Assembly (NCBI GenBank): GCA_028017165.1 | Contig: CM051528.1 | Span: forward strand, 21,890,302-21,954,301 | Length of the DNA: 64,000 bases | Direction of reading: 5' to 3' | From: Herpetospermum pedunculosum | Taxonomy: Eukaryota; Streptophyta; Magnoliopsida; Cucurbitales; Cucurbitaceae | Shown here: positions 1 through 11,891 of the stretch, in pieces | Layout: each line of letters starts with the position of its first letter | How positions within the stretch are numbered: the stretch's first letter is position 1 | Program-made: the position numbers and the translations under genes | The notes under the pieces: generated by a model | Seen by the model: the letters and a program-made list of their open reading frames with translations, nothing else | Told to the model about the DNA's origin: nothing | Databases searched by the model: none

Positions 1-48
1 AGTCATCAGCATGCGCGTCGTTTTATCGTGATAAGTAAGAATTCCACC

Positions 49-81
49 TTGTTCGAGGACTAGCAAGATTTAAGTTGGGGG
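49..81 (+). promoter_or_regulatory. Hairpin plus polypurine tract at the 3' end of gypsy element T
   Basis: The stem arms are 49-55 and 60-66 around the loop AGGA. Six of seven positions can pair, one of them as a G-T wobble, with one C-T mismatch. It is followed by a purine-rich tract ending in GGGGG directly before the LTR start at 82. This is where plus-strand DNA synthesis is primed in Ty3/gypsy elements. The same arrangement occurs at 57571-57608, 61419-61454 and 44629-44665. Bases 1-48 are the last bit of the T interior; no coding is visible in them. Confidence 0.75.
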
Positions 82-1520
82 TGTTTGATAGCTCCATTTT
101 GGAGCTATATTTATGTCCCTAATTCATGATAATTATGTGTTTAATCTTGTTTATCTGTGTCAATTATAGGTGTTCTCGGTAATTTATTCTCGGGCGCGTT
201 TGACGTCGTTCGAGGCCTAATATCGTGTTTTAAGGTCCTAAGAACACCTCGGGGAAGGAACCATGCAAAAATATGAAGAATTGGCGTTTTGGGAAGTTCA
301 AAGGTGAAATTCCATGCAAAAACCCGAGAGCAAGCGTTGAGCAGGGAGCGTCCCGACGCCGGCTCAACGCTGCCCAGCGTCTCGACGCTGGCCAAGCGTC
401 TTGACGCTCCGAAGTCTGAAGCGTCATTCAGAAATTCCACCCGAGAGCAAGCGTCGACTGCACAACGTCGAGACGCCGCGCGAGGGTCTCGACGCCACCC
501 CGACTCAGCGCGCTGGAACTTTAGGGCGCAGCGTCGAGACGCTGCCCTAGCGTCTCGACGCTCCGACGGAATATATAACATTTTGTCCGATTTCCAGCGG
601 CGAACATCACCTCCTACCTCGGGCTCTGCACCATTTTTGACGACTTTGAAGCCATTTCCGCCATTGGAGAAGCCATGGAGCTGGGATGGGAGCTAATTCA
701 AGTCACCTACATCATGAGTGAGTAGATTAAAGCGTTTTGGCTCGGGATTGTAAGGGATTAATGTAATTAGCATTTTTGGTGAGGTTTATGTTTTCAATTT
801 CTGATTAGGCTAGAATATTTGGTTGATGTAGTTTCTCCTTCTATGCATATTCGATGATTGTGTTTGATTGATAGGATTAGACAACTTAGATTTCAAGCAT
901 GATTTGGTAGTTAAAATTTTTGATGTCGTGCCTCTCTAAATCGCCAAGTAACATGGATTAACGATGCCATAGAGCGTATAGGCTTCCTTGCGTTCTTGGT
1001 GTTCGTTCTTCCCGAAGTTGAAACTAAAATCGATACACTAATTTGGTTTTCACGTTAGATAATCGTCGTAGTTAGCCCGTTGCTATCGATTGGTCTTGGG
1101 AGAGCGTTGGCCCCCAATGTCCAATCGATATGCTTGATTAGCATAATTCATTGTGCCTAATTATTATCCATGGGGCGTGTCTGAATTGATTTATTAATTG
1201 AGACGAGCTGCGCATTCATCCGTAAGTTTAGCTAGAATTTTCCGTTAGCCTGTGATCCATTAATTCGCTAATTTTTAGTCCCGAACGTCCCGAGTCGAAC
1301 GCTCCGTTAGATAAGTTTTTTCCCTTTTTGCGTTATTTTTCGTTAGCATACTTTAAACTAAAATCTCCCCCTATTCGTTTATTTTTCTAGTTTGCAAATT
1401 GAATTAGAATTAAGTTGGATGAACATAATTCCCTGTGGACCGACCCCGTTATCGCTAAGCTACTAATCGCTCGGTGAATTCGGGTAATTACAAATTTATT
1501 TTGGCGGGTCTCGACAACCC
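82..1520 (+). mobile_element. 3' LTR of a Ty3/gypsy element (T, Athila/Tat-like)
   Basis: The LTR begins TGTTTGATAG directly after a polypurine tract, so the body of the element lies to the left, outside the window. The tail (about 1430-1520) has the wording typical of Athila/Tat LTR ends: a run around CCCTGTGGACCGACCCCG, then a stretch close to TTTGGCG. The right boundary is uncertain within about 1515-1550 because I could not find a clean CA end or a target-site duplication. No protein is encoded; open frames over 289-696 and on the opposite strand come from the GC-rich repeats. A TATA-like TATATAA lies at 572-578. Orientation is secure, exact length is not. Confidence 0.65.
327..580 (+). 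promoter_or_regulatory. Array of GCGTC/GACGC palindromic words upstream of a TATA box in LTR T
   Basis: The 14-base word AGCGTCTCGACGCT or its close variants occur at 376-389, 395-408, 530-543 and 549-562. Degenerate copies lie near 464-477 and 485-496, and half-words near 327-370. The words appear in both inner orders (TCGA and CTCG), and each is nearly self-complementary. The last word ends about 10 bases before TATATAA at 572. The position fits the U3 promoter-proximal region of the LTR. Binding-site array, RNA hairpins and slippage products are all possible; the sequence does not decide. Confidence 0.7.
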
Positions 1521-3349
1521 GATATTTGGCGATTGTTCAAAAATATCGCTACCAGTCCGGTGGATAATTTTGAGAGGTTCGCCCCATAATTGAGTGTGAC
1601 ATACTTGCAAAAGACTTGGTGGATAGATAAATGCAAAGACACACCGTATAAATGTAGATGGTGAAATTAACTATATTTTACGGTGGATCTACATATCGAA
1701 TAGATTGTCTCAAAATTATTTGTGGCATGAAGGTACAATGTTTCACAGTGAGTAATTTTGAACTCTCACTGCAAGATGAGCTTGCCCCAGTGTGATAATT
1801 AAAACAATGCTTAGTGGGGTATGATGGTATGAATTTTAGCATATGAGGGATAATGACGGTCAAAATAAAGTTCTTCTCAATATTCGAGTTTGGCTTAATA
1901 ATTAAGCTTGAGAAGAGAATTTCGAAGAGGTAATGAAATGGCCGAGACTTGACAAATTTTCCTACAGAAGAGCAGTGAAAGCAACCATTTTTTTTTTTTT
2001 TTTTTGAATGATGATTCACCATGATTTTGTCATTGACTCCTACTAAGGTTTCAATCAAGAAGAAGGATCAAAACAATCACAAGTATGATCAAGTAAACAC
2101 ACAAAATACTTTATTTTTTAAATGCAAGTGATGAGATTTTTTTAAAAAGAATGTGCACGAGATGCAATTATTGAAAGACATAATTTTTTTATTTTTTTTA
2201 TATGCAAATTAAGACGATGCATGAAATTATTGCCACATGCGATTTTATGCAATTAAGAACAAACAAAATCTTTGAACGACTTGACATGCGAAATGCGATG
2301 ATGCATGCATAAACGACATGATATAATGTAATGCAACTGATTTTGAATTTGATTTTTTGGTTTGTCATGCAAGATGAAACAATATGATGTAACAAATGAT
2401 TTTTTTTTTTTTTTACGACATTTCAAATAAATGAATAATGTATGAAATTTTTTCATGATGTGATGACGTGATGTTATGCAACAATTTTAATTTTTTTCTA
2501 TCATGTAAAATGAAACGACACATGCATGGACACCCTTTTTTTACTTTACCCAGGATGTTATGCAAATGTTTTTTTCTTTAAAAAAAAAAATGCTATAGAT
2601 AATCATGCAAATGAGCAAATGAATGCATGATATTATGCAAATGATTAATGATGTTTTTTTTTTTTTATTTATTGATGTTATGACTTGACATGCAAGATCA
2701 ACTAACGAACGCACAATGTTATGCAAATGATTAATGATTTATGCCTTATCATGCAACATGATTAATGCATTTGTTTTTTATTTTTTTTTTTGGTGAATTT
2801 TTATGTATGCATTTTTTTGAGATTCTATGTATGTCATGCAAAATGAAATAATGCATGCATGGACACTATCTATGATGCATGTGATTTTTTTATTTTTTAT
2901 TTGTCATGCAAATGAGCTACTGTCGAAACATTTTTTTCTGATGTGATGAATTTTAGTGCATGTACAAAATGACACAATGCAACGAATGATGAAATGTTAT
3001 CACTTCTCGTTCAAATGAGATAATACATTAACATTTTTTATGATGTGATGATGTGATGAGCTTTGATGCATGTTTAATGAATTAACGATGCATGGACATT
3101 TTTGTGAATGCATGATGTTATGCAACTGAATGATAATTCGACATGCGAAATGAGTTTATGATGTATGAATGTACTTTTTTTATTATGCCCAATGGTATGC
3201 AATTGAATCAATAACAAATGATAAAATGACTTGCAAATTGAGTTTATGATGCATGAACATTTTTTATTATGCATATATTATGCAACTTAATGATTATTCG
3301 ACATGCAAAATGAATGTATGATGCATAGACATTTTTCTATGCATGCATG

Positions 3350-3394
<45 letters not shown>

Positions 3395-3839
3395 CTTGCC
3401 ATACAGAGATAATGCATAAATGAATGTTTTTATTACACGTGTACGTGTGAAATGACACTGTGTGATTGATGAATGATTTTTCTATGATTTTATGATGTTG
3501 ATGAATTGGTATTTGAAATTTATGGTTTGTCATGCAAATGACCTAATGAATGCATGAACATTTTTTTATGTATGATTTGACATGCAAGATGAGATAATGC
3601 ATGAATGCACATTTTTATGATGAATGATAATATGCAACTGAATGATAATTCGACATGCAAAATGAATTTATGATGCATGAACATTTTTTATTATGCATAA
3701 TGATTTTTTTTATGTTTGACATGCAAGATTAGATGATGCATGAATGCGCATTTTTATTATGAATGATAATATGCAACTGAATGATAATTCGACATGCAAA
3801 AAGAATTTATAATGCATGAACATTTTTTTATTATGCATG

Positions 3840-4200
3840 ATGATATGCAATTGGATGATTACTCGACATGCGAAATGAGTGTATGATGCATGAACCTTTT
3901 TTCTATGCATGTATGAAATACAATTGAATGATTATTCGACATGCGAAACGAGTGTATGATGCATGAACATTTTTCTATGCATGTATGAACTGCAATTGAA
4001 TGATTATTCGACATGCGAAATGAGTGTATGATGCATGGACATTTTTCTATACATGTATGAACTGCAATTGAATGATTATTCGACATGTGAAATGAGTGTA
4101 TGATGCATGGACATTTTTCTATGCATGTATGAACTGCAATTGAATGATTATTCGACATGCGAAATGAATGTATGATGCATAGACATGTTTTTTAATACGC
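3840..4200. repeat. 72-bp tandem minisatellite
   Basis: The anchor ATTCGACATG recurs at 3934, 4006, 4078 and 4150, an exact 72-base period, with few substitutions between units. Each unit contains GATGCATG(A/G)ACATTTTTCTAT. More diverged relatives with the same anchor lie at about 3650-3840 and 4290-4560, some with indels. Because 72 is a multiple of three, the minus strand stays open as a repeating 24-residue peptide (3859-4158). I regard that as a by-product of the period. Confidence 0.9.
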
Positions 4201-4629
4201 ATGATGATATGCAATTGAATGATAAACAGATGATCAAACGACATGCAAAAATGAGTTTATGATGCATGAACATTATTTAATATGCATGAATGATAATTCG
4301 ACATGCAAAATGAATTTATGATGCATGAACATTTTTTTATTATGCATGATGATATGCAATTGGATGATTACTCGACATGCAAAATGAATTTATGATCCAT
4401 GAACAATTTTTTTATTATGCATGATGATATGCAATTGAATGATTACTCGACATGCGAAATGAGTGTATGATGCATAGACATTTTTTTATGCATGTATGAA
4501 CTGCAATTGAATGATAAACAAATGATCAAACGACATGCAAAAATGAGTTTACGATGCATGAACATTTTTTTATTTTATTTTATTTTTAGATTTTTTTGTT
4601 GAGATTTTATGTATTATGACCTGCGCAGA

Positions 4630-5165
4630 ATAAGATAATACAAATGTTTTTATTACGCGTGTACAAATGACACCATGCAATATGAGATTATTTTTTACAT
4701 GCAAAATGCAAGAATTGATGTTTTTATTACATGTGCACGTGTGACATGACACCATGCAATATGAGATTATTTTTTACATGCAAAATGCAAGAATTGAATT
4801 ACATGTGCACGTGTGACATGACACCATGCAATATGAAATGATTTTTAACATGCAAAACGCAAGAATTGATGTTTTTATTACATATGCACGTGTGACATGA
4901 CACCATGCAATATGAGATCATTTTTTACCTGCAAAATGCAAGAATTAATGTTTTAATTACATGTGCACCGTGTGACATGACACCTTGCAATATGAAATGA
5001 TTTTTGACATGCAAAATGCAAGAATTTATATTTTTATTAAATGGGCACATGTGAAATGACACCATGCAATATGAGATGATTTTGATATGCAAAATGCATG
5101 AACTGGTGTTTTTATTACATGTGCACGCGTGACATGACACCATGCAATTGAGATAACACCCGTGA
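4630..5165. repeat. About 79-bp tandem minisatellite
   Basis: The unit combines TTTTTATTACATGTGCACGT, a GACACCATGCAATATGAGAT segment and GCAAAATGCAAGAATTG. The anchor AGAATT lies at 4711, 4790, 4862, 4941 and 5021, with a diverged sixth near 5100, giving steps of 79, 72, 79, 80 and about 79. The 72-base step reflects a small deletion. It adjoins the 72-bp array but has a different sequence. Confidence 0.85.
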
Positions 5166-5567
5166 TGCATGATTTTTTTTTTATTTACAAATGATGGATG
5201 AGAAATGATGAATATTTTTGGAATGAACATTTTTATGCATGCAAATGATTTTTTTTTTTGTATGTCATCCAAAATGAGATAATGTCGAAACTTTTTTTAT
5301 GCGTGCAAATGATTTTTTTTTTTTTTCAGATTTTTTTTATGTCATTCAAAATAAGATAATTCATGAAATTTTTATTGATCCATAAGTGATGAAATGCATT
5401 TTTTTTTTTTAGCACATGCATGCATGAGATGCAATTAACACCTTTTTTTTTTTTTGCACGTCTCTAAACCCTAAAGACTCTTAGGAAGAAAACATTTTTT
5501 TTCCTGAACGAAGGACTTTATTCAGATGAGAACCCGGTGACTCTTGAAAAATGCATGATTCTTAAAT

Positions 5568-5598
<31 letters not shown>

Positions 5599-6184
5599 GA
5601 TTACCATGCTTCTTAAATTCTAAGGTGTCGAAATACAAATGATTTTTTTTTGTGGTTGATTTTGATGTTTTTTTTATTTTATTTTTTTAAAAAAAAAAAA
5701 CTGACATACGTAAAACAAATATTTAGAAAAGGAAAACTTTCTGGAAATAAAAAAAAAAAACAAGGAAAAATGAATGAAGACTTTTCGTGCGACTTTACGG
5801 GGGCATTTTACGTCCTCCCGTAGGTCGAGATTACTCGACTCTTCATTCTAAATCTAAACAAACAGGTCCCCAAATTAAATCGAATGCTAAAAATTAGCAA
5901 ATGAATTTAGCTGAACAAGAAATCTTTTGTGCGTCACACAAGAGCAATTATGTCCCTTTGAAGGTCGACATTACTCGATTATTTGCTCTAAACCCAAGGG
6001 GTACAACTCAGTTTTTTTTTTTTTTTTTTTTTGGAGAACCAAAATGAAAACATGTACAATGAAAATAATACACACACAACTTGAATACGTGAATGAAACA
6101 TGCAATATGATATGAGCTCGAGAAACAGCATGCAACCAAGTAGGCGTATCGTACAGTTCAGAGTTTAGATAATCACTAGTTAGC

Positions 6185-6720
6185 CCTAAGATGTATATGA
6201 GTGTAATTTAGGTTCTAAACAATCCTAGATAAAAATGGTCCTCGAGCTTTCCAACTGATTAAACAGCGCAGATAGCTCGAGTGAAGAATTTCATGCGCCT
6301 GCACGAGAACCGAAGTTCCACGAATGTCAGACTAGTTAATCTCTGATTCTAATCCTAAAGGAAAGAGCTCGGGTAGGAGGCTCGTGATCGTGTGTGTAAT
6401 GCATGACAATGTAACAATGGGAAGAAAAGTAAGAATACTAATAATACTCGACAAAAATAAAAACACATGAGACAAGCAATATATAACATAACAATGACCG
6501 GCTCTAGGATGTAAATGAGTGTGGTTTAGGTTCTAAACAGTCCTAGAAGAAAACTGTCCCCGAGCTTTCCAACTGATTAAACATCCTGGATAGCTCGAGT
6601 GGAGAATTTCATGCACCTGCACGAGAACCGAAGTTCCACGAAGGTCACACTACTCAATCTCCGATTCTAATCCTAAATGGTAGAGCCCGGGTAAGAGGCT
6701 CGTGATTGTGTGCGAGCAAT
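6185..6720. repeat. Tandem duplication, offset 318 bp
   Basis: Two copies of about 215 bases (about 6185-6400 and 6503-6718) share GAGCTTTCCAACTGATTAAA, GCACGAGAACCGAAGTTCCA and GAGGCTCGTGAT. The anchor GCACGAGAAC lies at 6301 and 6619. By eye the copies differ at roughly one base in ten, so this is an older duplication within the leader of the Ogre-like element. Confidence 0.85.
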
Positions 6721-6963
6721 GCGTGAATCATGCGATAATAAGTAAATTAAAACAAAGTAAGCTAATTAAGACAACACAATTCAATAAATAAATAAAAAAA
6801 AGAAACAAGGACTAAAAAATGAAATATCGAATAAATGTAAGATAAAACGCAATGACCTAGACCCACTAAAAAAGTCCACAGTGGAGTCGTCATGCTGTTG
6901 CAACTTTTTTACGACGCGGAGCGGCCGACAACCTTCTGTTAAACAAGGGTTTTCACAAAAAAA

Positions 6964-6977
6964 TGGAGTCGTCACCA
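6964..6977 (-). other. Primer-binding site of the Ogre/Tat-like element
   Basis: On the minus strand this reads TGGTGACGACTCCA, beginning with the TGG expected opposite a tRNA CCA end. It closely resembles the Ogre-type PBS, TGGCGACTCC, which is attributed to tRNA-Arg. It lies a few bases from the LTR end. This fixes the element as minus-strand and its LTR as the 5' one. Confidence 0.65.
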
Positions 6978-7319
6978 ATCATCTCGGGTGTGAATTGTCA
7001 CCTAAAAAATGATCTACGAAATAAAAAAAATAAGGTTCGGGGGTCGTTTGAGTGTAGGGAAGGTGCTAGCACCCTACAACATCTCGTTTAAAAACGGTAG
7101 CCAAAATCATTTTTATCCCAGTTATCCAGCTAAATTTCAAATGATCCTTAATTTGAAAACAAATAAAATAAACAATTAAAATTAAAACAATGTCTCAACT
7201 AATCATACCCAAACTTTAAAATAAAGTAGGGATTTGATTTCGTGAGCGAGATTGTTAATTTTGCAATTAGTTGCCTTAATCACATTTATCGGGATCGTAC
7301 AACAAAAATAAGAATTTTG

Positions 7320-7580
7320 AAATCAATTAAGAAAATCATTTTTGTTTTGAAATCAAAATAATTTTAAAATTCAATTTAAAAACTCAATTTGAAATCCACA
7401 ATTCTTTTGTTTACAAATCAAAACAAATTTTGAAATTCAATTTAAAACTCGGTTTGAAAATCAAATTCTTTTCGCTTGAAATTCGATTTAAAACTCAATT
7501 TGGAATTGAAAACTCTTTTGATTTGAAATCGAAACAATTTGAAATTCAATTTTAAAACTCAATTTGAAAATCAAATGAAA
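7320..7580. repeat. Degenerate AAATTCAATTTAAAACTC repeats
   Basis: Four or five imperfect units of roughly 55-60 bases combine AAATTCAATTT, AAAACTC and a TTGAAAATC-like segment. It is AT-rich and sits within the LTR of the Ogre-like element. Confidence 0.6.
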
Positions 7581-7669
7581 ACTTTTAAAAGAGGGTGATT
7601 CTTGTAATTAACGCATAATGGCATTGTTTTGAAAATAATTAAGAACGAATCCTCCAAATAGAGAAATTC

Positions 7670-7910
7670 CTATTTATCCCGGGATTAACAGTTTAGAACA
7701 TCGGAACTTGATGACATCCTCAAGCTGGGAGGAACAATCCACCACCTATCTCGGGATTCAGATTTTAAATAAAGCGACAAACCTCATCCTCAAGCTGGGA
7801 GGAACAATCCTCCACGTATCCCGGGATTCAGATTTTAAATAAAGCGACAAAACTCATCCTCAAGTTGGGAGGAACAATCCTTCACCTATCCTGGGATTGA
7901 AATTTTAAAA
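7670..7910. repeat. 70-bp tandem repeat within the Ogre-like LTR
   Basis: The anchor GGGATT lies at 7681, 7753, 7823 and 7893 (steps 72, 70, 70). Each unit also has CATCCTCAAG(C/T)TGGGAGGAAC followed by AATCC. Confidence 0.85.
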
Positions 7911-9299
7911 CTAATTAAACAAACTAGAAAAATAATGAAATCGCGCTTTAAAATTATATGACATGCATCGAAATTAAAGAGCAAAATAAGAATATTCAAT
8001 CATGGGGTATATATGGAATAAGCAGGGGTATATATGCATATAAACAGGGCATATATGAACTTCAAACAATGCATCAACACCCCCAACTACTCCAGTATAC
8101 TCGAATACCCAGCACAATTAATAAAACAGCGACAATATCGAGCTCAAATAGTAAATACGTGATATAGAGCCTAGGTATTTGGAGACAAGCAGACCAGGGT
8201 GTATATTGAACATGCAGGGGTATATATGGGCACAAAACAGATCAGCCAAATATTAAGTAAATAAAGACAGACAGGGGCATTATAGTAATTTTACTAAAAA
8301 AACCAAAAATATCGTTACCCACGCGAGGACCAGCGACCAGAGCTTCTTCTTCCTCGCAGAGTTGCTGCCGTGTGTGGTAAAGATCGGCCACTGGTTCGCT
8401 CGAGTTCACTGTGGAGAAACCGACCCGCCGCAGTCTAGATTGCGAGATCCGCCGCAACGATCGAGGAGCAAGGACTACAGTCGTCTGGGTTCGAAAATCA
8501 CCGAGGAAGATGAAGACGATGCTGCGAGGTTGCTGCCGTGAAATTGTCGTCGGGTTGAAGCTCAAGGGGAGGAGAAGTTCGCCGGAGTTTGAAGTTCAAT
8601 GAGCTGGTTCGAGAAGAAGATGAGGCTGTCGGAGCACACCGTCATACGAAGCGATCCGCCAATGTTCGGAGAGAATGAAGTTGTCGTGTGGGTCTGGGTT
8701 GCGCTGCCGTCGGATCTGGGTTGCATTCGCTAGAGAGATGAGCGACCCGCCGCTGGTTTGCTCGGAGCTTGAAGGTGAAGCTTCACCGTCTGGAGATCTG
8801 AACCGTACGCCTTTGTCTGGGTTCGGAGCTCGGAATTGCCGTCTGAAATGAGGTCCGGTGTGGTCTGGTTCGAGGCTGGAGATCCACCGAGCTCGAGTTC
8901 GCCGGAGAAGGTGGACTTGCCGCTGTGCGTCTGCTTGAGGAAGAAGGAAGAAGACCGACGCCTGGTTCGTCCACCACTGTGAAGGATGAAGATTCGTCGT
9001 GCGTCTGGAGGTTGAGGAAGATGATGCACGTCATGGCTGGTTCGTCCGCCGCCGTGCGTGGTGATGCGCCACCGTGAAGCTTCCCAGAGTTAGGTGGTGG
9101 CCGGATTTGATGAAGGAGATTGAGGGACATGATGAATAGTAGCCTATGGGAGAGAGAAAAAATAATAGTTTTTTTTTTAAAATGAATTTTAGGATCTCCA
9201 CCTTTTTTGTCTTCTTCCTCTCCCAAACCTCTCTCTTTTTTTCTATCTTTTTCCTATCCCAAACTTTTCTATTTATAGCAAAAATTAGGTCAACAACCA

Positions 9300-9613
9300 A
9301 ATAAGCTTTAAACCCTAAACAAATAAACCACCAAACTGAAACCCCAAACCGAAACTCTAAACTTGAAACCCTAAAACAAACCCTAAAATAAAAACGATAA
9401 GCTGAAATCCCGAGACCAAGACAACATACCCTAAACTAGAAACCCTAAAATAAGAAACCTTAAATTGGGATCCTGAGACACCAAACCCTAAAATGAGAAA
9501 CCCTAAAATAAGAAACCCTAAACTAGGATCCCAAGACCGAGACCCAAACCCTAAAACGAGAAAACCTAAACTAGGATCCCGAGATCGAGATCCCTAACCC
9601 TAAAATGAGAAAC
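9300..9613. repeat. AAACCCTAAA-containing minisatellite, first part
   Basis: Irregular units combine AAACCCTAAAA, (A)TAAGAAACC or GAGAAA, and GGATCC(C/T)GAGA(C/T)CGAGA. The plant telomere word CCCTAAA appears many times but never in direct 7-base tandem. The array continues at 11327 after the inserted solo LTR, so it was one array of about 700 bases before the insertion. Confidence 0.8.
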
Positions 9614-11326
9614 TGTTGCGTGCTCAATGTTTAAAAGGAATATGCAATAAGAGAGCACTCAGAACATGCAAGCATACATGATCTTGTAGCAAGTAGTAAG
9701 TATTTTTTCATTCGTTTTCCCACAGAGATTTATTCTTAGTTACTCGCGAAGTGTATTGTTAAGCAAGAATGGGTGGATTTGATGGGGTAGATTTGGTTTT
9801 AAATTGCCTAATTACTAAGGAATAAGTAAAGGATAACAACATAAACAAGTGCAAGTCAATGATAAACTCAAACGTAAAGAGAAGAGATTAATAAACGAAG
9901 AGGAAAAATGGCTAAGGCAGATTTTAACTTAAAGGAATTGCGAGAACAGCAATTATACCGCAATGCTACTAACAGCGAAAGTGTGTAAAATGTGGAAACA
10001 AGGGCTACTAACGACTCCTCTATAGGCTTTTTCACACGATTCTCAAACATTAGATCAATTCACTATGCATCAAACTAACTCATTCTCATGTATCTTCCGA
10101 TTTCATGCATTAGATTCTTTAGTTTACTCATGTCCAAGTAAGGTCTTAAGCATCTTGTTAAAACAGTAAGTTGTGATTTGTACTAGGAAAACGCTTATTC
10201 CTAGGTCGTTTTCTGGCTACCTTGAGAGGCTAGCATGAGTGTATGACTCTGAACTCTTACTCCTTCCAGAGGTTAGGAGTTCTTTGGACAAAATGGATGG
10301 CCAATCGAAATTACCCGTGGGATGAAGCTTACATACAATCAATGCATTCGAGAGCTATCCTACATGCTTGGTTTACGTGTTTTAGCCTATAGCCTTGTCA
10401 TTAGCATACCCCTATGTGACTTAGTTACTCATGGATGCAGATAGAATAGAAAGAGTGGATGAAGAAGACATGCTTAGAAGATTATTAAAGACAAAACAGA
10501 AGCTAAAGTCAGTAACAGAGAAGGTAAAGAAACTTGTGACTTGATGAAAATAGTACTTCGATTTATTAAGAATTGAACTAAACAAATGACAGCCTTAAAG
10601 AACTAAAGCAAAGCAGACAGCAACGAAATGAATTAAAGTAGCTATTGGAAAGGAAATAACCACATACAGTAATGAAAATGGGAAACTAAAGCAGAAAGCG
10701 ATGAAGTTGAGCGTGATCGCCTCGACGCAGATGCCTCGGCTGAAGGGAGAGAAAGGCAAGCCTTGCTTGGATGAATCCAATCAGAAGAGAAGATGAATCT
10801 TCTCTCCTTCCTATAAGATTATCGACTCCAACAGCTGAACTTTCCAACCCAACAGACGGAAGAGAAAAACAGGAGAAAGAACTGTGCTGCGAAGAGACTT
10901 CTACGCTTTTCGGATGTGTTTCAACCCTCCACTTTGACCTCCTTTTATAGTATTCTGCAGGTGCGATTGGGCCAAGGAGAACCATCCATTCTCAACGTCG
11001 TACTTCTACGTGGTTGGAGGAGAAAGAACAAATCCCTGAAATATCGGATCACAACAGAAAAAGGTTAGCCAACTTACGGATTTCACTTGAAACATTGCGG
11101 TTTTAGCAATGTTTCCGCAATGCCTCCGCAATGCACAGTTTTCATTCTTCTAACTTCGTTTTTCATTCTTTTTCTTTCCTTTTGCATACAAGTCCTAATT
11201 TAGCTTCATTCTTCTAATTCTCATATATAAGCATAGGTTCAAGCTAAATCCTATCAAAAATACTTACAAATGCACAATTTCCTAACACAAATAAGTCCTA
11301 AAATAGTCATTTTTGGAGACGTAACA
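9614..11326 (-). mobile_element. Athila-type solo LTR (minus strand)
   Basis: On the minus strand it runs from TGTTACGTCTCC (11326) to TTGAGCACGCAACA (9614), the same ends as the LTRs at 21634, 33085 and 53805. It is about 1.71 kb with no interior, flanked by GAAAC (9609-9613) and TAAAC (11327-11331), a 5-bp duplication with one change. A TATAAAAG element lies near 10942, minus-strand sense. The conserved 27-base hairpin lies at 10187-10213 with one lost pair. It is clearly more diverged than the other copies. It arose by recombination between the two LTRs of a former full element. Confidence 0.9.
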
Positions 11327-11700
11327 TAAACCCTAAAATAAGAAACCCTAAATTAGGATCCCGAGACCGATACACCAAACCCTAAAATGAGAAAACATAA
11401 ACTGGGATCCCGAGATCGAGACCCCAAACCCTAAAACAAGAAACCCTAAAATAAGAAACCTTAAACTGGGATCCCGAGACTGAGACACCAAACCCTAAAA
11501 TAAGAAAACATAAACTGGGATCCCGAGATCGAGGCCCCAAACCCTAAAACAAGAAACCCTAAAATTGAACCCCTAAAATGGGATACTGGGACACCAAACC
11601 CTAAAACGAGAAAACCTAAACTGGGATCCCGAGATCGAGACCCCAAACCCTAAAACGAGAAAGCATAAAATCGAAACAATAAACCCTAAAACAAAACCAG
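11327..11700. repeat. AAACCCTAAA-containing minisatellite, second part
   Basis: Continuation of the array at 9300-9613: units of about 60-65 bases with AAACCCTAAAA, AGAAA and GGGATCCCGAGA(T/C)CGAGA. It ends before the LTR start at 11891. Bases 11700-11880 are AT-rich LTR sequence with nothing else recognisable. Confidence 0.8.
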
Positions 11701-11891
11701 GACGCTTCGAACGACCCACTAACAGAAGACAATTTTTTAGCGATTTTCTCGAAAACTTCAAAAATAACGGAAAAACACGAAATTAAAGAAAAACTCCAAA
11801 AAATACTAAAAAAAAAAGGTGAAAAAGCATAAAATGAGGTGAAAAGCCAGAAATGATGATAAAAAAGGTCGGACGAAATACGGTGTCAACA

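Larger units (their letters stand above)
1535..6963 (-). mobile_element. Non-coding 5' interior of an Ogre/Tat-like element (minus strand)
   Basis: Read on the minus strand, this follows the primer-binding site at 6964-6977, so it should be the 5' leader of the element whose LTR lies to its right. It is very AT-rich, full of poly-T runs (a 40-base run at 3352-3391 and another at about 5571-5598) and of minisatellite-like repeats listed separately. No gag or pol similarity is visible. Open frames on the minus strand (for example 1678-2058 and 3859-4158) are low-complexity. Long, repeat-rich leaders are known for Ogre elements. The left limit, where LTR T ends, is approximate. Confidence 0.55.
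6985..11891 (-). mobile_element. 5' LTR of the Ogre/Tat-like element, split by a solo LTR
   Basis: On the minus strand the LTR starts TGTTGACACCG at 11891, the usual opening of Ogre-type LTRs, and ends close to the PBS at about 6985. Without the inserted solo LTR (9614-11326) it is about 3.2 kb, within the long-LTR range of Ogre. It contains the palindrome GGTGCTAGCACC near 7060, A/T-rich repeats at 7320-7580, 70-bp repeats at 7680-7905, a GC-richer block at 8300-9060 and CCCTAAA-type repeats towards its start. No protein is recognisable; open frames such as 8783-9226 are chance products of the GC-rich block. The insertion site on the right is within a copia pol gene. Confidence 0.7.

Noticed and set aside
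289..696. Open frame of 135 codons in LTR T
   Set aside because: It spans the palindromic word array, which is GC-rich and poor in stops. Frames on the other strand are equally open.
3859..4158. Minus-strand open frame of 99 codons with a repeating 24-residue peptide
   Set aside because: It is produced by the 72-bp tandem repeat, whose period is a multiple of three. Composition is low-complexity and no neighbouring coding supports it.
3840..4200. CRISPR-like array
   Set aside because: Units are contiguous and nearly identical over their full 72 bases, with no unique spacers, in a plant retrotransposon leader.
8242..9300. Possible host gene in the GC-richer block
   Set aside because: Several overlapping minus-strand frames exist, but none has a recognisable domain or a consistent start or splice signals. 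The block lies inside the long LTR of the Ogre-like element.
9300..9613. Interstitial telomere
   Set aside because: CCCTAAA words are interrupted by other unit sequence and never form a direct 7-base tandem.
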